NCBI RefSeq assembly: GCF_000002515.2
Contig: NC_006042.1
Coordinates: 434,001-498,000, forward strand
DNA length: 64,000 nt
Reading direction: 5' to 3'
Origin: Kluyveromyces lactis
Lineage: Eukaryota > Ascomycota > Saccharomycetes > Saccharomycetales > Saccharomycetaceae
This document shows positions 29,107 through 39,439 of this stretch, piece by piece. A program made the translations under genes and the position numbers. Position 1 is the first letter of the stretch. Each line of letters starts with the position of its first letter. Below the pieces are notes generated by a model that did not search any database, had not been told where the DNA came from, and saw only the letters and a list, made by a program, of their open reading frames with translations.

Positions 29107-30528
29107 TCATAACAATAGTTCCAATGGGTTTTCAATAACCTTCTTCAATTCCTTCATGAATTCACCACCCTTAGCACCATCGATAGTTCTGTGATCGAAA
29201 GTACCAGTGATATTCATCTTTTGGTCAAAGGTGAAGCCGAATTCGGAACCAGCATCTTCGACTGGGACCTTGTTAACGGTACCGATAGCCAAGATGGTAG
29301 ATTGTGGTGGGTTGATGATAGAGGTGAACATGGAAACGGCAGGGTTCATACCCAAGTTAGAGATACAGATAGTACCACCTTGGAATTCTTCTGGCTTCAA
29401 CTTATTATCCTTAGCACGCTTACCTAAGTCCTTGATTTCCTTAGAAATGGAAACAAGGCCCTTGGATTCGGCGTTCTTGACGATCGGAGTCAACAAACCG
29501 GTTGGGGTAGCAACAGCGACAGAGACGTCAACGTTCTTGAACTTTCTGATGACACCTTGTTCTGGCATCCAGTAAGCATTAGCATCTGGACATCTCTGAG
29601 CAGCAACAGCAATGGCCTTGATCAAGATGTCATTGATGGACAACTTGTATTGGTCTTTAGCAGTAGCGTTCAAGGATTGTCTCAACTTCAAAAGCTTAGA
29701 AACACTAATTTGAGAGGAAACAATGTATGATGGAATATTTTGAGTGGATTGCAACAAACGGTCACCGATGATTTGTCTCATGTTACTGATTGGAACATCT
29801 TCATAAGTGGCGGATGCTGGAGTTGGGGCAGCTAGGGCTGGAGCGGCCTTAGCAGCGGAGGATTCACGAGATGGAGCCGAGGCCAAGAAGGCTTCAACAT
29901 CATCCTTAGTGATTCTGCCTCTTGGACCAGTACCTTCAACTTCCTTCAAGGAAACACCATGTTCCAAAGCGATGCTCTTGGCCAATGGAGAAGCAAAGAT
30001 TCTAGTACCTGAAGAAGCAGAAGATCCAGAGGATTTCTTGGCAGCTGGTTTAGAAGCTGGTTTAGCACCTTCCTTGGATTCTTCCTTGGATTCTTCCTTT
30101 GCAGGTTGCTTAGCACCATTCTTGGCAGCTTCCTTAGCAGCGGTAGCAGATTCGGCGTCTGCAGCAGTGAAATTAGCGAAAGCTGGAACGTCAGATTCTT
30201 CCTCAACGTAAACAGCAAGTGGCTTGTTCACTGGGATATCCTTGGTACCAGCTGGAACCAAGATCTTAGCCAAATAACCTTCTTCTTGGAATTCGAAATC
30301 CATTTGAGCCTTATCAGTTTCAACTTCAGCAAGGACATCACCAGGCTCCAACCTGTCACCAACGTTCTTACTCCATTCCGTCAAACCACCTTGAACCATG
30401 GTAGGAGACAAAGCTGGCATACCAATGATGGTGTATGGTGGGTAAGAAGCATACGTTCTCAATTGAAGTCTGGCAGCACAAGCCAAGACGCTCATTCTTG
30501 GAGCAACTCTAGAAAGTAATGCAGACAT
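29107..30528 (-). CDS. LAT1: Pyruvate dehydrogenase E2, dihydrolipoamide acetyltransferase
   Basis: A 473-aa mitochondrial-matrix enzyme, core of the pyruvate dehydrogenase complex, which passes the acetyl group from lipoamide to CoA. An Arg-rich presequence covers about 1-28. The lipoyl domain is at 32-110 with lipoyl-lysine K73 in ETDKAQ. An Ala/Lys/Glu/Ser-rich linker follows, then the E1-binding domain at about 176-215 (ASPLAKSIALEHG, then GPRGRITKDDVEAFL). The catalytic domain at about 240-473 has H446 and D450 in DHRTIDGAKGG. S. cerevisiae Lat1 (YNL071W) has 482 aa. Codon use is biased, fitting high expression. It lies between TOM7 and RNH201, as in S. cerevisiae. Confidence 0.97.
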   Translation of the reverse strand: MSALLSRVAPRMSVLACAARLQLRTYASYPPYTIIGMPALSPTMVQGGLTEWSKNVGDRLEPGDVLAEVETDKAQMDFEFQEEGYLAKILVPAGTKDIPVNKPLAVYVEEESDVPAFANFTAADAESATAAKEAAKNGAKQPAKEESKEESKEGAKPASKPAAKKSSGSSASSGTRIFASPLAKSIALEHGVSLKEVEGTGPRGRITKDDVEAFLASAPSRESSAAKAAPALAAPTPASATYEDVPISNMRQIIGDRLLQSTQNIPSYIVSSQISVSKLLKLRQSLNATAKDQYKLSINDILIKAIAVAAQRCPDANAYWMPEQGVIRKFKNVDVSVAVATPTGLLTPIVKNAESKGLVSISKEIKDLGKRAKDNKLKPEEFQGGTICISNLGMNPAVSMFTSIINPPQSTILAIGTVNKVPVEDAGSEFGFTFDQKMNITGTFDHRTIDGAKGGEFMKELKKVIENPLELLL

Positions 30529-31361
30529 TTTTCCTAGTTCTTTTCTTAATATATGTACACAAACAATTGATTCGTTCCCGTAACTTGGTTAATACAATTG
30601 AATATCAAATGTAAGCCGATTTTATCTTCTGGTACAGTCAATTCCTGTGTCCAATTCGTAGTGAAATGTAACCTTAATAAATATTGATATCTCAGTTCTA
30701 AATGAAGGAGGAAAAGGCTTGATGTATTATTTCAATCTTCTTCTTTCAAGCGAGATCAATTACCAACAGGTGTAATCAGTGTTCCAATAGTATCGTCAAA
30801 TGCACTAGCGAATCACAATCATTTTTTTTTCTCTTGTGCAATCTAATCGATGTTATTTACAGATAAATGTTCTCCCATCTAACCTTTTTCCTTTTATTTC
30901 TTGAGAATTTCAGTTTTCAGAATTTTCGAAATCCAAAATATCCACACTATAATGGTGCGACGGGATAGAAGGTGGGATGAACAGAAACATGCCCGTGATC
31001 CGCTGCAAACTGATAGCTGCTAGAAGGGTTTCCGTCGTGATAGTTATAAAGCTTTATATAATGGTATTTCTCGAGATGATATTTATCTCAATCCCAAACC
31101 TGCTCTTGAGCTGTATAAATGCTTTCACAATTGATGGAGTAGAGTAACTTACCGATTAATATGTGGTGTAGGGAGTTTACTAGTGTCAATTTTTGGCTAG
31201 TGCCAGCGGCCTAAACGGTGGCCACAATTGTGCCAGGCAATGCAAATCTCGAATGCGGGTAGCTTATTTCGTAATCTGATGACAGCGTCGCGACTGTCAA
31301 TAGATAAATTCATAATACGTTGTATATATAGATAGTAGGATAAATGGAAATGAGTCAGGGT
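30529..31361. other. LAT1 promoter / RNH201 3' region (833 bp)
   Basis: No gene supported. CCAAT pentamers at 30651-30655 and 30784-30788 could be Hap2/3/4/5 sites, but the pentamer is weak evidence. A GC-richer patch at about 30955-31035 contains GATGA and CTGA pieces too close together for a box C/D snoRNA. Confidence 0.5.
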
Positions 31362-32276
31362 TTACTGGTACCAGGAATCAAGTGTAATAGGTCTGTTTTT
31401 CTGTTCGGGTGCCCACTGCATTTTTTTCTTGGTCATTGCGTCTTCTTCCCATTCTATTTCGATGGTAGATTTACTATTTGCGAGCATCGTGGCACATGTT
31501 TGCCAAGAGAACCGTACCATGTAGGGAGACCATCCCATCAATGGTTTCATCTCGTTTCGTAGCCATTGAACGGTTTTTGAGTCACCAGGATACCCTGACC
31601 CAAGGATTTCATCTTCGGTTTTCTTGCATTGTGAAAGGATGATATCTCTGGTCACTTTTGCTACCACACTCGCAACACTTACAATGGGGTAAATAGAATC
31701 AGCCTTTTTCGCAACGGTGAATTTGCACTGTGGGAAGATACTTTCCAATTTCTTTTGATACGAGATAGGCGGACCCACGGTATCGACGTACACGTGACCT
31801 ACTTTAACACCAGATTTCAATACATCGTCTATCAATGCGATTGTCACATCGTGCGCCTGTTCATTCAAATTGTAATTCTTTTCTGGTGGGAACCTGAACA
31901 TCCCGCTGCTGATATCACATGCAGTTATAGATGTTGTAGCGTATCCAACTCCGTCTATTTCTCCTCCGTAGATCATGGCAAACAGTTTCTGTCTCACTGG
32001 ATCGGTTAGTTTCTTAGAGTCGTCGAATCCATATTTGCATATTACGTCCTTTTCATATTGACGCGTGCAATAGCTGATACCATAAACCATGGGGCCCATT
32101 ACAGGTCCTCTTCCTGCTTCATCTACTCCCAGGATGATCTCATCCGTACTTTCCAATATCGATTTGGGTACTTCTGAATGGTAGGTTTTCGAGTGTAACG
32201 AATTTAAAGATCCAGCAACTGTAGGTGGAACGCTCATTCCGTATTCTAGCGCTTGTGTAGAGTTTGAAAGCTTCAT
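31362..32276 (-). CDS. RNH201: Ribonuclease H2 catalytic subunit A
   Basis: A 304-aa RNase H2 large subunit that cuts RNA in RNA-DNA hybrids and single ribonucleotides in DNA, the first step of ribonucleotide excision repair. The active site is visible: D52 and E53 in VDEAGRGP, D165 in VYVDTVGPP and D193 in AKKADSIY, the D-E-D-D set. A conserved GSGYPGD motif follows. S. cerevisiae Rnh201 (YNL072W) is 307 aa and starts at the equivalent of the internal Met14 (MSVPPTV), so initiation at 32237 is an alternative to 32276. The order LAT1-RNH201-MSK1 is conserved. Confidence 0.96.
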   Translation of the reverse strand: MKLSNSTQALEYGMSVPPTVAGSLNSLHSKTYHSEVPKSILESTDEIILGVDEAGRGPVMGPMVYGISYCTRQYEKDVICKYGFDDSKKLTDPVRQKLFAMIYGGEIDGVGYATTSITACDISSGMFRFPPEKNYNLNEQAHDVTIALIDDVLKSGVKVGHVYVDTVGPPISYQKKLESIFPQCKFTVAKKADSIYPIVSVASVVAKVTRDIILSQCKKTEDEILGSGYPGDSKTVQWLRNEMKPLMGWSPYMVRFSWQTCATMLANSKSTIEIEWEEDAMTKKKMQWAPEQKNRPITLDSWYQ

Positions 32277-32475
32277 ATTAGCGTCGATCTATCTTCAGTT
32301 TATTTACATGTTCATTACTATCGTTTGTATACATATTTTAACGTTGGTTTCACGTTTTTTTTTTTTTAACATCTTTAGTTTTGGCGTTTCCTTACAAGTC
32401 CCAGTACAATGTATATCAAGGGAAACTGTCTAGTAATTTTAGAGAGGACATCGATGATATCTCAATTTTGGTTAT

Positions 32476-34029
32476 TTATTGCCTGTTGACATCGTCAAGG
32501 GTCCCAAAACTTAAAACTTCCTCAATTCGCTGTGTGTCTGCCAATAGCATACACAATCTATCAATACCCAGACCAAATCCACCAATGGGAGGCATTCCGT
32601 ACTTCATAGCCTGAACATAAGGTAGATCAACCGCCATCATTTCGTCATCTTTGAACTGGGTTTTGGATGCCAATTGATTAGTGAATTTCTCCAATTGTAA
32701 GTCGGGGCAATTTTCTTCCTCGTATGCGTTCATATACTCTTTACGGTTGATGAAAATTTCAAAACGTTTTGTGATTTGAACGTTATTGGAATCAGTTTTC
32801 GCTAATGGAGATAACACTGTAGGATGATGGTATATGATAGTCGGCAGCAAAGTATCACACTGTGATTCAATGTATTTACCACATAGTTCATCCAAAATCT
32901 GTTGTGGCGATACAGACGATTCTGATATGCTGATGTTAGCTTTTCTCAATTTTTCTTTAAGAAGTTCGGCATTATTCAAATCCATATTGTCAAAATCGAT
33001 TCCCGTCTTTTGTGTTAATGTAGGTAAGAACTCCAGTCTTTTGAATTTACCATTGTTGGCCTTAATTTGGTCTAATAATTCTTGTGCTTTGGGTTTATCG
33101 ATTCCCTGACATACATATATTAAGAGGGATTCACTCATTTCTATAAGTTGCTCCATATTGATATAGCACTGATAAAATTCCAAGGTTGTGAATTCCGGGT
33201 TATGTGTAGAATCTATACCTTCATTTCTGAATACCTTACCGATTTCAAAGATTTTGTTCATGCCACCAATGCATAACCGTTTCAACCATAATTCAGGAGC
33301 GATCCGTAGTTCGAACGGTTGTTCCTTATCGATGGCAGTACAATGGGTAATAAAAGGCTTGGCATTAGCTCCATTAGATTTAGAAGAGATTATTGGTGTC
33401 TCCACTTCAATGAACTCCTGCTTATAGAGCCATTCTCTGATTCTTTTAGTTACCAAGTGCCGTATGTATATTGCTTCCGTTCCATTAACCAAGTAATCCA
33501 ACGTTTTATTAGAGTTTCTTTTGCTCGAATCAAGAAGCTTTGGAGGAATTGGTATTTGTGCTGGAGAGAGCATTTTCAATTCTGAATTCACCTTAAGGGA
33601 TAATGTTCCCTGCTTTTGAGACACCCCCGGAAATCCTGTTACTTGAATGTGATCTCCAATCTTGAACTTTCTCATGTGTGCCTGAAACTCACCAACAGAC
33701 ATGGGAAGGTTACTGAGGTTAACAATTACTTGCAGCGATTTCTCATCATTTAAGAGGTTAATGAAACCAATCTTCTTACCGGAGAATCTCATATTGGTGA
33801 TCTTTCCTCGTAAAGTATGTGTAGTTGAACGGTCATCTACCTTTAAACCATCATACTCTTTAATGAAACGAGACACATCTATCGTAGGTTTCGGAATATT
33901 TGATAGAGAAGGGTACCATTTGGTTAAATTCTTAGATATTTCTGCATTTCTTGTCCTGTACTCCAAGACACCGGCCTCGGTCGAGTGTAACCTTTGGAAC
34001 CCGCGAAGGATGTGATATGACCTCAACAT
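32476..34029 (-). CDS. MSK1: Mitochondrial lysyl-tRNA synthetase
   Basis: A 517-aa class II aminoacyl-tRNA synthetase that charges mitochondrial tRNA-Lys. The start is the ATG at 34029 (MLRSYHILRGFQRLHS), which opens an Arg-rich mitochondrial presequence; the frame continues upstream only from a GTG. An OB-fold anticodon-binding domain spans about 60-165. Motif 2 is F267-R-N-E (FRNEGIDSTHNPEF) and motif 3 ends in R491 (GGFGLGIDRL). S. cerevisiae Msk1 (YNL073W) is 576 aa. This is the last gene of the YNL/YIL block; the next gene belongs to a different S. cerevisiae region. Confidence 0.95.
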   Translation of the reverse strand: MLRSYHILRGFQRLHSTEAGVLEYRTRNAEISKNLTKWYPSLSNIPKPTIDVSRFIKEYDGLKVDDRSTTHTLRGKITNMRFSGKKIGFINLLNDEKSLQVIVNLSNLPMSVGEFQAHMRKFKIGDHIQVTGFPGVSQKQGTLSLKVNSELKMLSPAQIPIPPKLLDSSKRNSNKTLDYLVNGTEAIYIRHLVTKRIREWLYKQEFIEVETPIISSKSNGANAKPFITHCTAIDKEQPFELRIAPELWLKRLCIGGMNKIFEIGKVFRNEGIDSTHNPEFTTLEFYQCYINMEQLIEMSESLLIYVCQGIDKPKAQELLDQIKANNGKFKRLEFLPTLTQKTGIDFDNMDLNNAELLKEKLRKANISISESSVSPQQILDELCGKYIESQCDTLLPTIIYHHPTVLSPLAKTDSNNVQITKRFEIFINRKEYMNAYEEENCPDLQLEKFTNQLASKTQFKDDEMMAVDLPYVQAMKYGMPPIGGFGLGIDRLCMLLADTQRIEEVLSFGTLDDVNRQ

Positions 34030-34654
34030 CGGAAAGGTATGGTTATTACAACAAAGGAACACCACAGATGGAACGAAAGAATAATGTTAGAATTGAACCG
34101 TTAATATCTCTTCTCTGATACAGCGATTGTTTGACCGACCGACCGAACAATACGTATACCCCTTCCCTATTATGGATTTACAACTCTTCTGCCGTTTCTC
34201 ATGAACTAGACTTTTATGATTTCGATATTTTCTTGTTAAATTTGAATACTCTGACAGAAAGATATGTACACTAGAGAGCAAACTAGCGAAACTAAGAACT
34301 ATAAACGACAAGAGTATCTACGTTGATAGAATAAATTACAATTATGTCATAGTGCATGTTTCGATCTCAGTAGTTAAAAAAATCTGTATGGTTTGTTTTC
34401 CGATATGCTGTACTTAAACAGCCATTCAATACGATAACGCAGTAATTAATGCTCATCATTATCGAAAGACAAAACACTTGACAAATAATACTGGATATAG
34501 AGGGAGCGAATACTCCCCACCCGAAGGAGAAACGTTCAGGTTGTTGAAAAAATATCAATTGAGATGAATAGTTCAAGACAATATACACTAGGCACATTTA
34601 TCCATAAGTGATTCATTTTTGAAGTCTACATAACTATTCATTCCAATTAATATA

Positions 34655-34672
34655 GCGAAGCACCTGCTTCGC
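34655..34672. repeat. GC-rich hairpin GCGAAGCACCTGCTTCGC
   Basis: GCGAAGCA and TGCTTCGC are exact reverse complements around CC; in RNA a 7-bp stem with a 4-nt loop is more likely. It stands out in AT-rich DNA. The first 13 bases match a second hairpin at 38698-38726 in 12 of 13 positions. Confidence 0.7.
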
Positions 34673-35028
34673 ATATCTGGCTATTAGTGGACACGATGAG
34701 CTCACTAATTCGACATGGAGGTAGGTTGCAGCCTTTAAATGATACATTTCCGAATTAGTTGGAAGGTAGTACTTGTACTTTGAAAATTTGTTTGTGGTTT
34801 TTATAGTTGTTGAAAGATTTTCCAATATGCTAATGAAATAAAACAAGAAAATAGCATGTGATATAGGGCAATAGTAAGGGAAATAGTTGCGAATTTGCTT
34901 CGATTGGCTAAAAAATGTTCAGCATACCAGGTACCAGTCTGATTCTGGAATTAAGCAACTTACATCAGCAAATAGAGTCCATTGATCACACCTATATTTC
35001 ATTACATGTGTACGAGGGTTCAAAATAT

Positions 35029-35037
35029 CCGGGTAAC
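35029..35037 (-). promoter_or_regulatory. Reb1-type motif upstream of PRI2
   Basis: CCGGGTAAC, on the minus strand GTTACCCGG, an exact Reb1 core about 245 bp before the PRI2 ATG. Confidence 0.5.
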
Positions 35038-35102
35038 CAAACTGACGTCTTGTGATCTGGGCTGGCAGGTCGTTTTTGATTTTTTTCTCTTCGCGTTCTT
35101 TG

Positions 35103-35108
35103 ACGCGT
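35103..35108. promoter_or_regulatory. MluI cell-cycle box (MCB) of PRI2
   Basis: ACGCGT within TGACGCGTCT, the site for the G1/S factor MBF (Mbp1-Swi6), about 175 bp before the PRI2 ATG. DNA-replication genes including primase are MBF targets in S. cerevisiae, so motif and gene agree. Confidence 0.7.
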
Positions 35109-35282
35109 CTCTATTCAATTCATAAAATAAAAAGCACAACCATCATTAGGGCCTTGACTTCATTGAAAGATTCACGTTAATCTTCACTAACATAGCAACA
35201 CCAGATATTTGAGAGGTTACCAAAGAAGAGAACTTCACCAGATAAAGGTTATATATAACGGGCTTAATTGTTTTTGCTTCCA

Positions 35283-36764
35283 ATGTTCAGACAAACCAAG
35301 AAACGTGTCGCCAATAGACGTAATTTTGTAGGCGATGATCAGAACCGAATTGATGTAACAGGGTATGGGAACCAAGATGATGGAATGCAATATGATATAC
35401 TATACCCCACCAAACTCACATGGTATCGCTTGCCACCTAAGGGAGAGATAACGTTAGAACAGTTCGAAACATGGGCTATCGACAGGTTAAAAGTATTGCT
35501 CGAATTGGAATCCTTATGGCAAAGAAATAAAAGTATGAAAGAAATTGAAACCACCATCAAACCAGTTTTGAGCTCCAAATTGAACTTGGGCAACGATAAT
35601 GAATCAAGAAAGAAAGATTACTACTCTCATTTCATATTAAGGTTGTGTTTCTGTAGATCCAAAGAGCTAAGAGACAAATTCGTTAGAGCAGAAACACTAC
35701 TATTCAAGATTAGGTTTCAAATGTTAACCACGCAGGACCAATTGAATTTCATCAGCAGTTTGGATCTTCCATACGTAAATTCTATTGATGAAGAAGAGAA
35801 ACAATCTTTGTCAACAGAATTGTATCAAACTGTATCTCATCTGTTGACTTTCCAATTGAATTTGACGGAAGAAACTCAGAGAAGACAGTTCTTCAACAGA
35901 GAAAAATACTACAAGTTACCTATGGAAAATGTGATGGATTTAGTCGGGTCCCGTCAGATTTTTATTAAGAAAGGATGGGCATACGTGCCTCAATTCCAAC
36001 AGTTGAATCTTATCAGTAACGAATTTAGTGACTGTTTGCAAACTGAACTAATGGGCACATATCAAATGATTCCAAAACTTAACGAGGATGATAGAATCTT
36101 ACCTATTTTGCATCATTTATCCTCGGGGTATGTTGTTACCGAATCACAAGAGTTGAATGGTGCGGGTGTAAATGATGAATTCACACATAGATCTGTGAAG
36201 ACAAAAAAAGTTATGGAACACTTCCCATTATGTGCTAAACAATTAATGGAACAATTACAGACAAACCATCATCTCAGGTATCAAGGCCGTCAACAGCTAT
36301 CGTTTTTCTTGAAAGGTATCGGTCTGTCTGTAGACGAGGCATTGCAATTCTGGACGGAATCGTTCACTTCTGGTGGAAAGATGACTGTAGATCAGTTCAA
36401 CAAAGAATATAAGTATAATTTCCGTCACAATTATGGTCTTGAAGGTAACAGAATTAATTATAAGCCATGGGACTGCCGTACAATTCTTTCCAAGCCTAGG
36501 CCCAGTAGAGGAGAGTACCATGGATGTCCTTACAGAGATTACCATCCGGATAAATTAGTTGCGACGCTGAAAGAGATGTCCTTAACGCAACAACAGGTCA
36601 ATAGTGTGGTAGAATCATGCCAACAACAAGATTACACCATCGCTTGTACCAAAGTATTCGAAGCAGTTCACAAGACTACTACGGCTGATTTGCAGATAGT
36701 ACATCCGAATCAATATTTCGAAAGGTCGAGACAAGCTGCCGCCGCTGTTACCACAACGAATTGA
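35283..36764 (+). CDS. PRI2: DNA primase large subunit Pri2
   Basis: A 493-aa regulatory subunit of primase in the polymerase alpha-primase complex, needed for RNA primer synthesis. The start is the ATG at 35283 (MFRQTKKRV), matching MFRQSKRR in S. cerevisiae; the upstream TTG frame is closed by a TAA after five codons. The four cysteines that hold the 4Fe-4S cluster are C317, C398, C415 and C455, with spacing 81-17-40, as in yeast (336, 417, 434, 474). The conserved RHNYGLEGNRINYKPWDC block is present. S. cerevisiae Pri2 (YKL045W) is 528 aa; this one is shorter near residues 20-40 and at the C-terminus. An MCB lies upstream. Confidence 0.97.
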   Translation: MFRQTKKRVANRRNFVGDDQNRIDVTGYGNQDDGMQYDILYPTKLTWYRLPPKGEITLEQFETWAIDRLKVLLELESLWQRNKSMKEIETTIKPVLSSKLNLGNDNESRKKDYYSHFILRLCFCRSKELRDKFVRAETLLFKIRFQMLTTQDQLNFISSLDLPYVNSIDEEEKQSLSTELYQTVSHLLTFQLNLTEETQRRQFFNREKYYKLPMENVMDLVGSRQIFIKKGWAYVPQFQQLNLISNEFSDCLQTELMGTYQMIPKLNEDDRILPILHHLSSGYVVTESQELNGAGVNDEFTHRSVKTKKVMEHFPLCAKQLMEQLQTNHHLRYQGRQQLSFFLKGIGLSVDEALQFWTESFTSGGKMTVDQFNKEYKYNFRHNYGLEGNRINYKPWDCRTILSKPRPSRGEYHGCPYRDYHPDKLVATLKEMSLTQQQVNSVVESCQQQDYTIACTKVFEAVHKTTTADLQIVHPNQYFERSRQAAAAVTTTN

Positions 36765-37559
36765 ATTAGGATTAGAAATAATCGAACTAAATTTGGAAGA
36801 GATGCGACTTTCCCTGGAAAAAAAAGTGTAACGAGTGTACCGAATCGACAGAATATTCGAAACGTTCCAGAGCAAAAGCGTGTATGCGTTAACTGAGCGG
36901 AGAAGTTGCTATTCTAATCTTTCCGATATCATTGTCACGGTTGTGACACTGTCGAAGAGAAACCATGCTCATACGGGGCATAACGAGAATGCACATCTTG
37001 AACTAAGTATATCAACTGTTGCAGTTACGTAATGCGAGAGCATGTACGTTTAGCAGCAGTCAATAGCGATTGAATAACAAAAATTCTCGCTATATGGAGG
37101 ATGATTGAATGGCCAGGCAAAATTCAGAATTATTGCAAGCCATGCGAAGCTTGTCATTCCATGTCGTCTCAAGTGCCTTATCATTTTGAAACAACCAAGT
37201 AGGTATGAATATGAAATAAATTATTAGGAAACCAGTACCCAATTGATGTCCCACATCGATATAATCGATACATAATCTTATATCCGTCTGATCTTCATCC
37301 TGGATCGGTTATACCAAGCACGAATTCATTACGTCAGCATACATGCTCCAGTACCACATTGTATTGGCACAGACGCAAATTACTTATTCTTTGCAAAAAC
37401 GATATAAAAGCGATGCATGATTCCGAGGAGATACACAGTACGAAATAAACCCAGGGTATTAAATTCGATATTCGCTTTTGACACGTCGCATTCCTTCCAA
37501 TGTGGCACTCTAACATGTCTTAATCCTCCTCTTTCTTCTGGGATCTTACTGCCGTTCTC

Positions 37560-37579
37560 TTTTTTTTTTTTTTTTTTTT
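37560..37579. repeat. T20 homopolymer
   Basis: An uninterrupted run of 20 T on the + strand. It likely excludes nucleosomes; no other role is visible. Confidence 0.9.
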
Positions 37580-38697
37580 GCCTGTTTGGAAAAGAAAAAG
37601 TGAAAGCTAGAATTTGATTGTCATCTTTGGAAATTGCCGTTTGAAATGGAACAATGGATAAGCGTACGGGGCGTCTCAAGGGCACAGTGCCTCGCAGAGG
37701 CGCAGTATTCCATACGATAGGTAGCAATGTTTTCTGTATTATTTTAGTACATCGTGCATACTGATAATACAATGCATGCTTTTTTTTTCTTACTTTTGCT
37801 GTAATAATATTTTCTCATAAGCAGAGGCTAAAAATGCTCAAAGCACGTCTGCGGTATCAATTGTCCTTTGTTTCAGGTGCAATCCAATCTAAGTCCTGGT
37901 TTCCGCTTTCTATTCGCAGATAAGACGAGAGATGGGTTTTCCATATCTGGTAAATGTCCATTTTCGTGGCGGAATTTGAGTGGATGTAAGGTTAACGCAG
38001 CTGTGCTTTTTTCTACATTGGCCCGCAGCAACGCAGAGATGGTGCGAGAGGGACACACAACACACTCAGTATACTTATCCCATCACTTCAATATCTACTC
38101 TCTGACTCCCAAGACTCCAACCAAACACTTACCAGCTTGATCTTTCTAATCAAGCCAAACTTGACTGAGACGTCTGATAACCACCTGTATGTGCCTTCCT
38201 GTATACGTATGTATATAACTCTTTCATGTGTCTCACTTGTGCCATAGACACGACTGAAAAGAAAAATTTTAAGAAGGGAAAATCCTTCTCAAGAGCATGT
38301 TCTAGTCCTTGATAGGCTTGCATCTTCCCTACGCTTCCATTACGTTTTTTCCTGCAAAAATTCCTGTCGGTGCACGTTATCTGAGCGAAATCTACACGTT
38401 CACCATCAGAGCCACCCAAAGAAGAATACAGTCTGGCCAAAAGAGCTTATTAGGTAGCATTCGCTCCGTACGTAATGGATGGACTTTATTATGCCTCTTT
38501 CCGGCCCGTTTGTTCGACATCCAATTGGGTAACAGACTGCGAAATACACACCTAAAATTACTGTCGTTTTGAACTATCTATTGAACGCTCCACTTTGCAT
38601 GAGGTTGGCATCAACCACCGGTATTGAACACAGAAAAAAAAAACACCTTGTTTTGATGGAAATCGTAGAATTGGAGCACTGTACCATTGATTAGATG

Positions 38698-38726
38698 TGA
38701 ATGGCAGGCGAAGCGCCTGCCATTCA
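38698..38726. repeat. Perfect 13-bp hairpin with 3-nt loop
   Basis: The arm TGAATGGCAGGCG pairs exactly with CGCCTGCCATTCA around AAG. Most of the stem is GC, so it would be very stable in RNA or extruded DNA. It lies about 1.8 kb before SOK2 and 1.9 kb after PRI2, so it is not an obvious 3' end of either. Confidence 0.85.
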
Positions 38727-39255
38727 TGATAGTATAATGGTCCGAGCCCAAACTAGAAAGTGATACGGACAGCTGGAAATTAACTCGTTCAATTCTTTTT
38801 TTCCTGGAAGCAGGGACATAAAACGAGAAACCTGCAAATAACATATACACAAACCCAGTAGAAAACTCTTTCTAATAACTTAATTAACTTAACTTAACCT
38901 GTATATACTAACTTCCCCTTCTATCCACTGGCGAGGCATTCTTCCTTCCCGCTCTTAAAGCAACACGTAATACCAATCCATAAGCATAATACTATCCTAT
39001 CTAAAGAAGGCGCGCTACAGGAAAAGAAAAGTTTTGTGAAAAAAAAAAGATTCTACCACGCTATATCACTGTGGATACGAAAACGTACATATATGGTGCC
39101 GATTCACACAGAGAGATTGCGTGATTGCATGCCTTGCTTGTACATCTTTTTCATTCAATGGGTATCGGTATGCTTCTGAGGAAGCAGGTCAAAGAGAAAA
39201 AGAAGAAAAGAAAGAGTTATATTAATTTAGAATAAATACTACGGCACTGCAAATT

Positions 39256-39288
39256 CTGATCTGAGCTGACCTGATCTGTTCTGATCTG
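39256..39288 (+). repeat. Three CTGATCTG copies
   Basis: Exact CTGATCTG at 39256-39263, 39271-39278 and 39281-39288, with a related AGCTGAC between the first two. Clustering of an 8-mer in 33 bp suggests a repeated binding site or a small tandem duplication in the SOK2 promoter. Confidence 0.7.
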
Positions 39289-39425
39289 AAGGGAATTGCA
39301 TTAAAACCTTGTAATTTCCAGCTAGAACTGCTCTCTTTTTTTTACATCGCTGTTTGAGTTTCAATCTGGTTTCTCTAAGCTGACTGCCCCTATTATATAA
39401 TTCCCACTACAGCCGGTAAAAGATA

Positions 39426-39439
39426 GACAAGCGCTTGTC
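39426..39439. repeat. 14-bp perfect palindrome
   Basis: GACAAGCGCTTGTC reads the same on both strands, about 1.1 kb before the SOK2 ATG. This is a candidate site for a dimeric regulator. The factor is unknown. Confidence 0.7.

Larger units (their letters stand above)
34030..35282. other. Divergent MSK1-PRI2 intergenic region, synteny breakpoint
   Basis: 1.25 kb without a supported gene. A (GACC)3 repeat lies at 34133-34144, a GC-rich hairpin at 34655-34672, a Reb1 motif at 35029-35037 and an MCB at 35103-35108. The short minus-strand frames at 34087-34846 resemble nothing known. Confidence 0.55.

Noticed and set aside
30955-31035. Box C/D snoRNA in the LAT1 upstream region
   Set aside because: GATGA and CTGA are only about 40 nt apart, too short, and no terminal stem is present.
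34030-34065. Longer MSK1 N-terminus from 34065
   Set aside because: The codon is GTG; the ATG at 34029 already opens a good mitochondrial presequence.
37380-38440. Small protein genes in the SOK2 upstream desert
   Set aside because: Frames of 90-130 aa lack recognisable motifs, and the plus-strand one begins with TTG; nothing supports translation.
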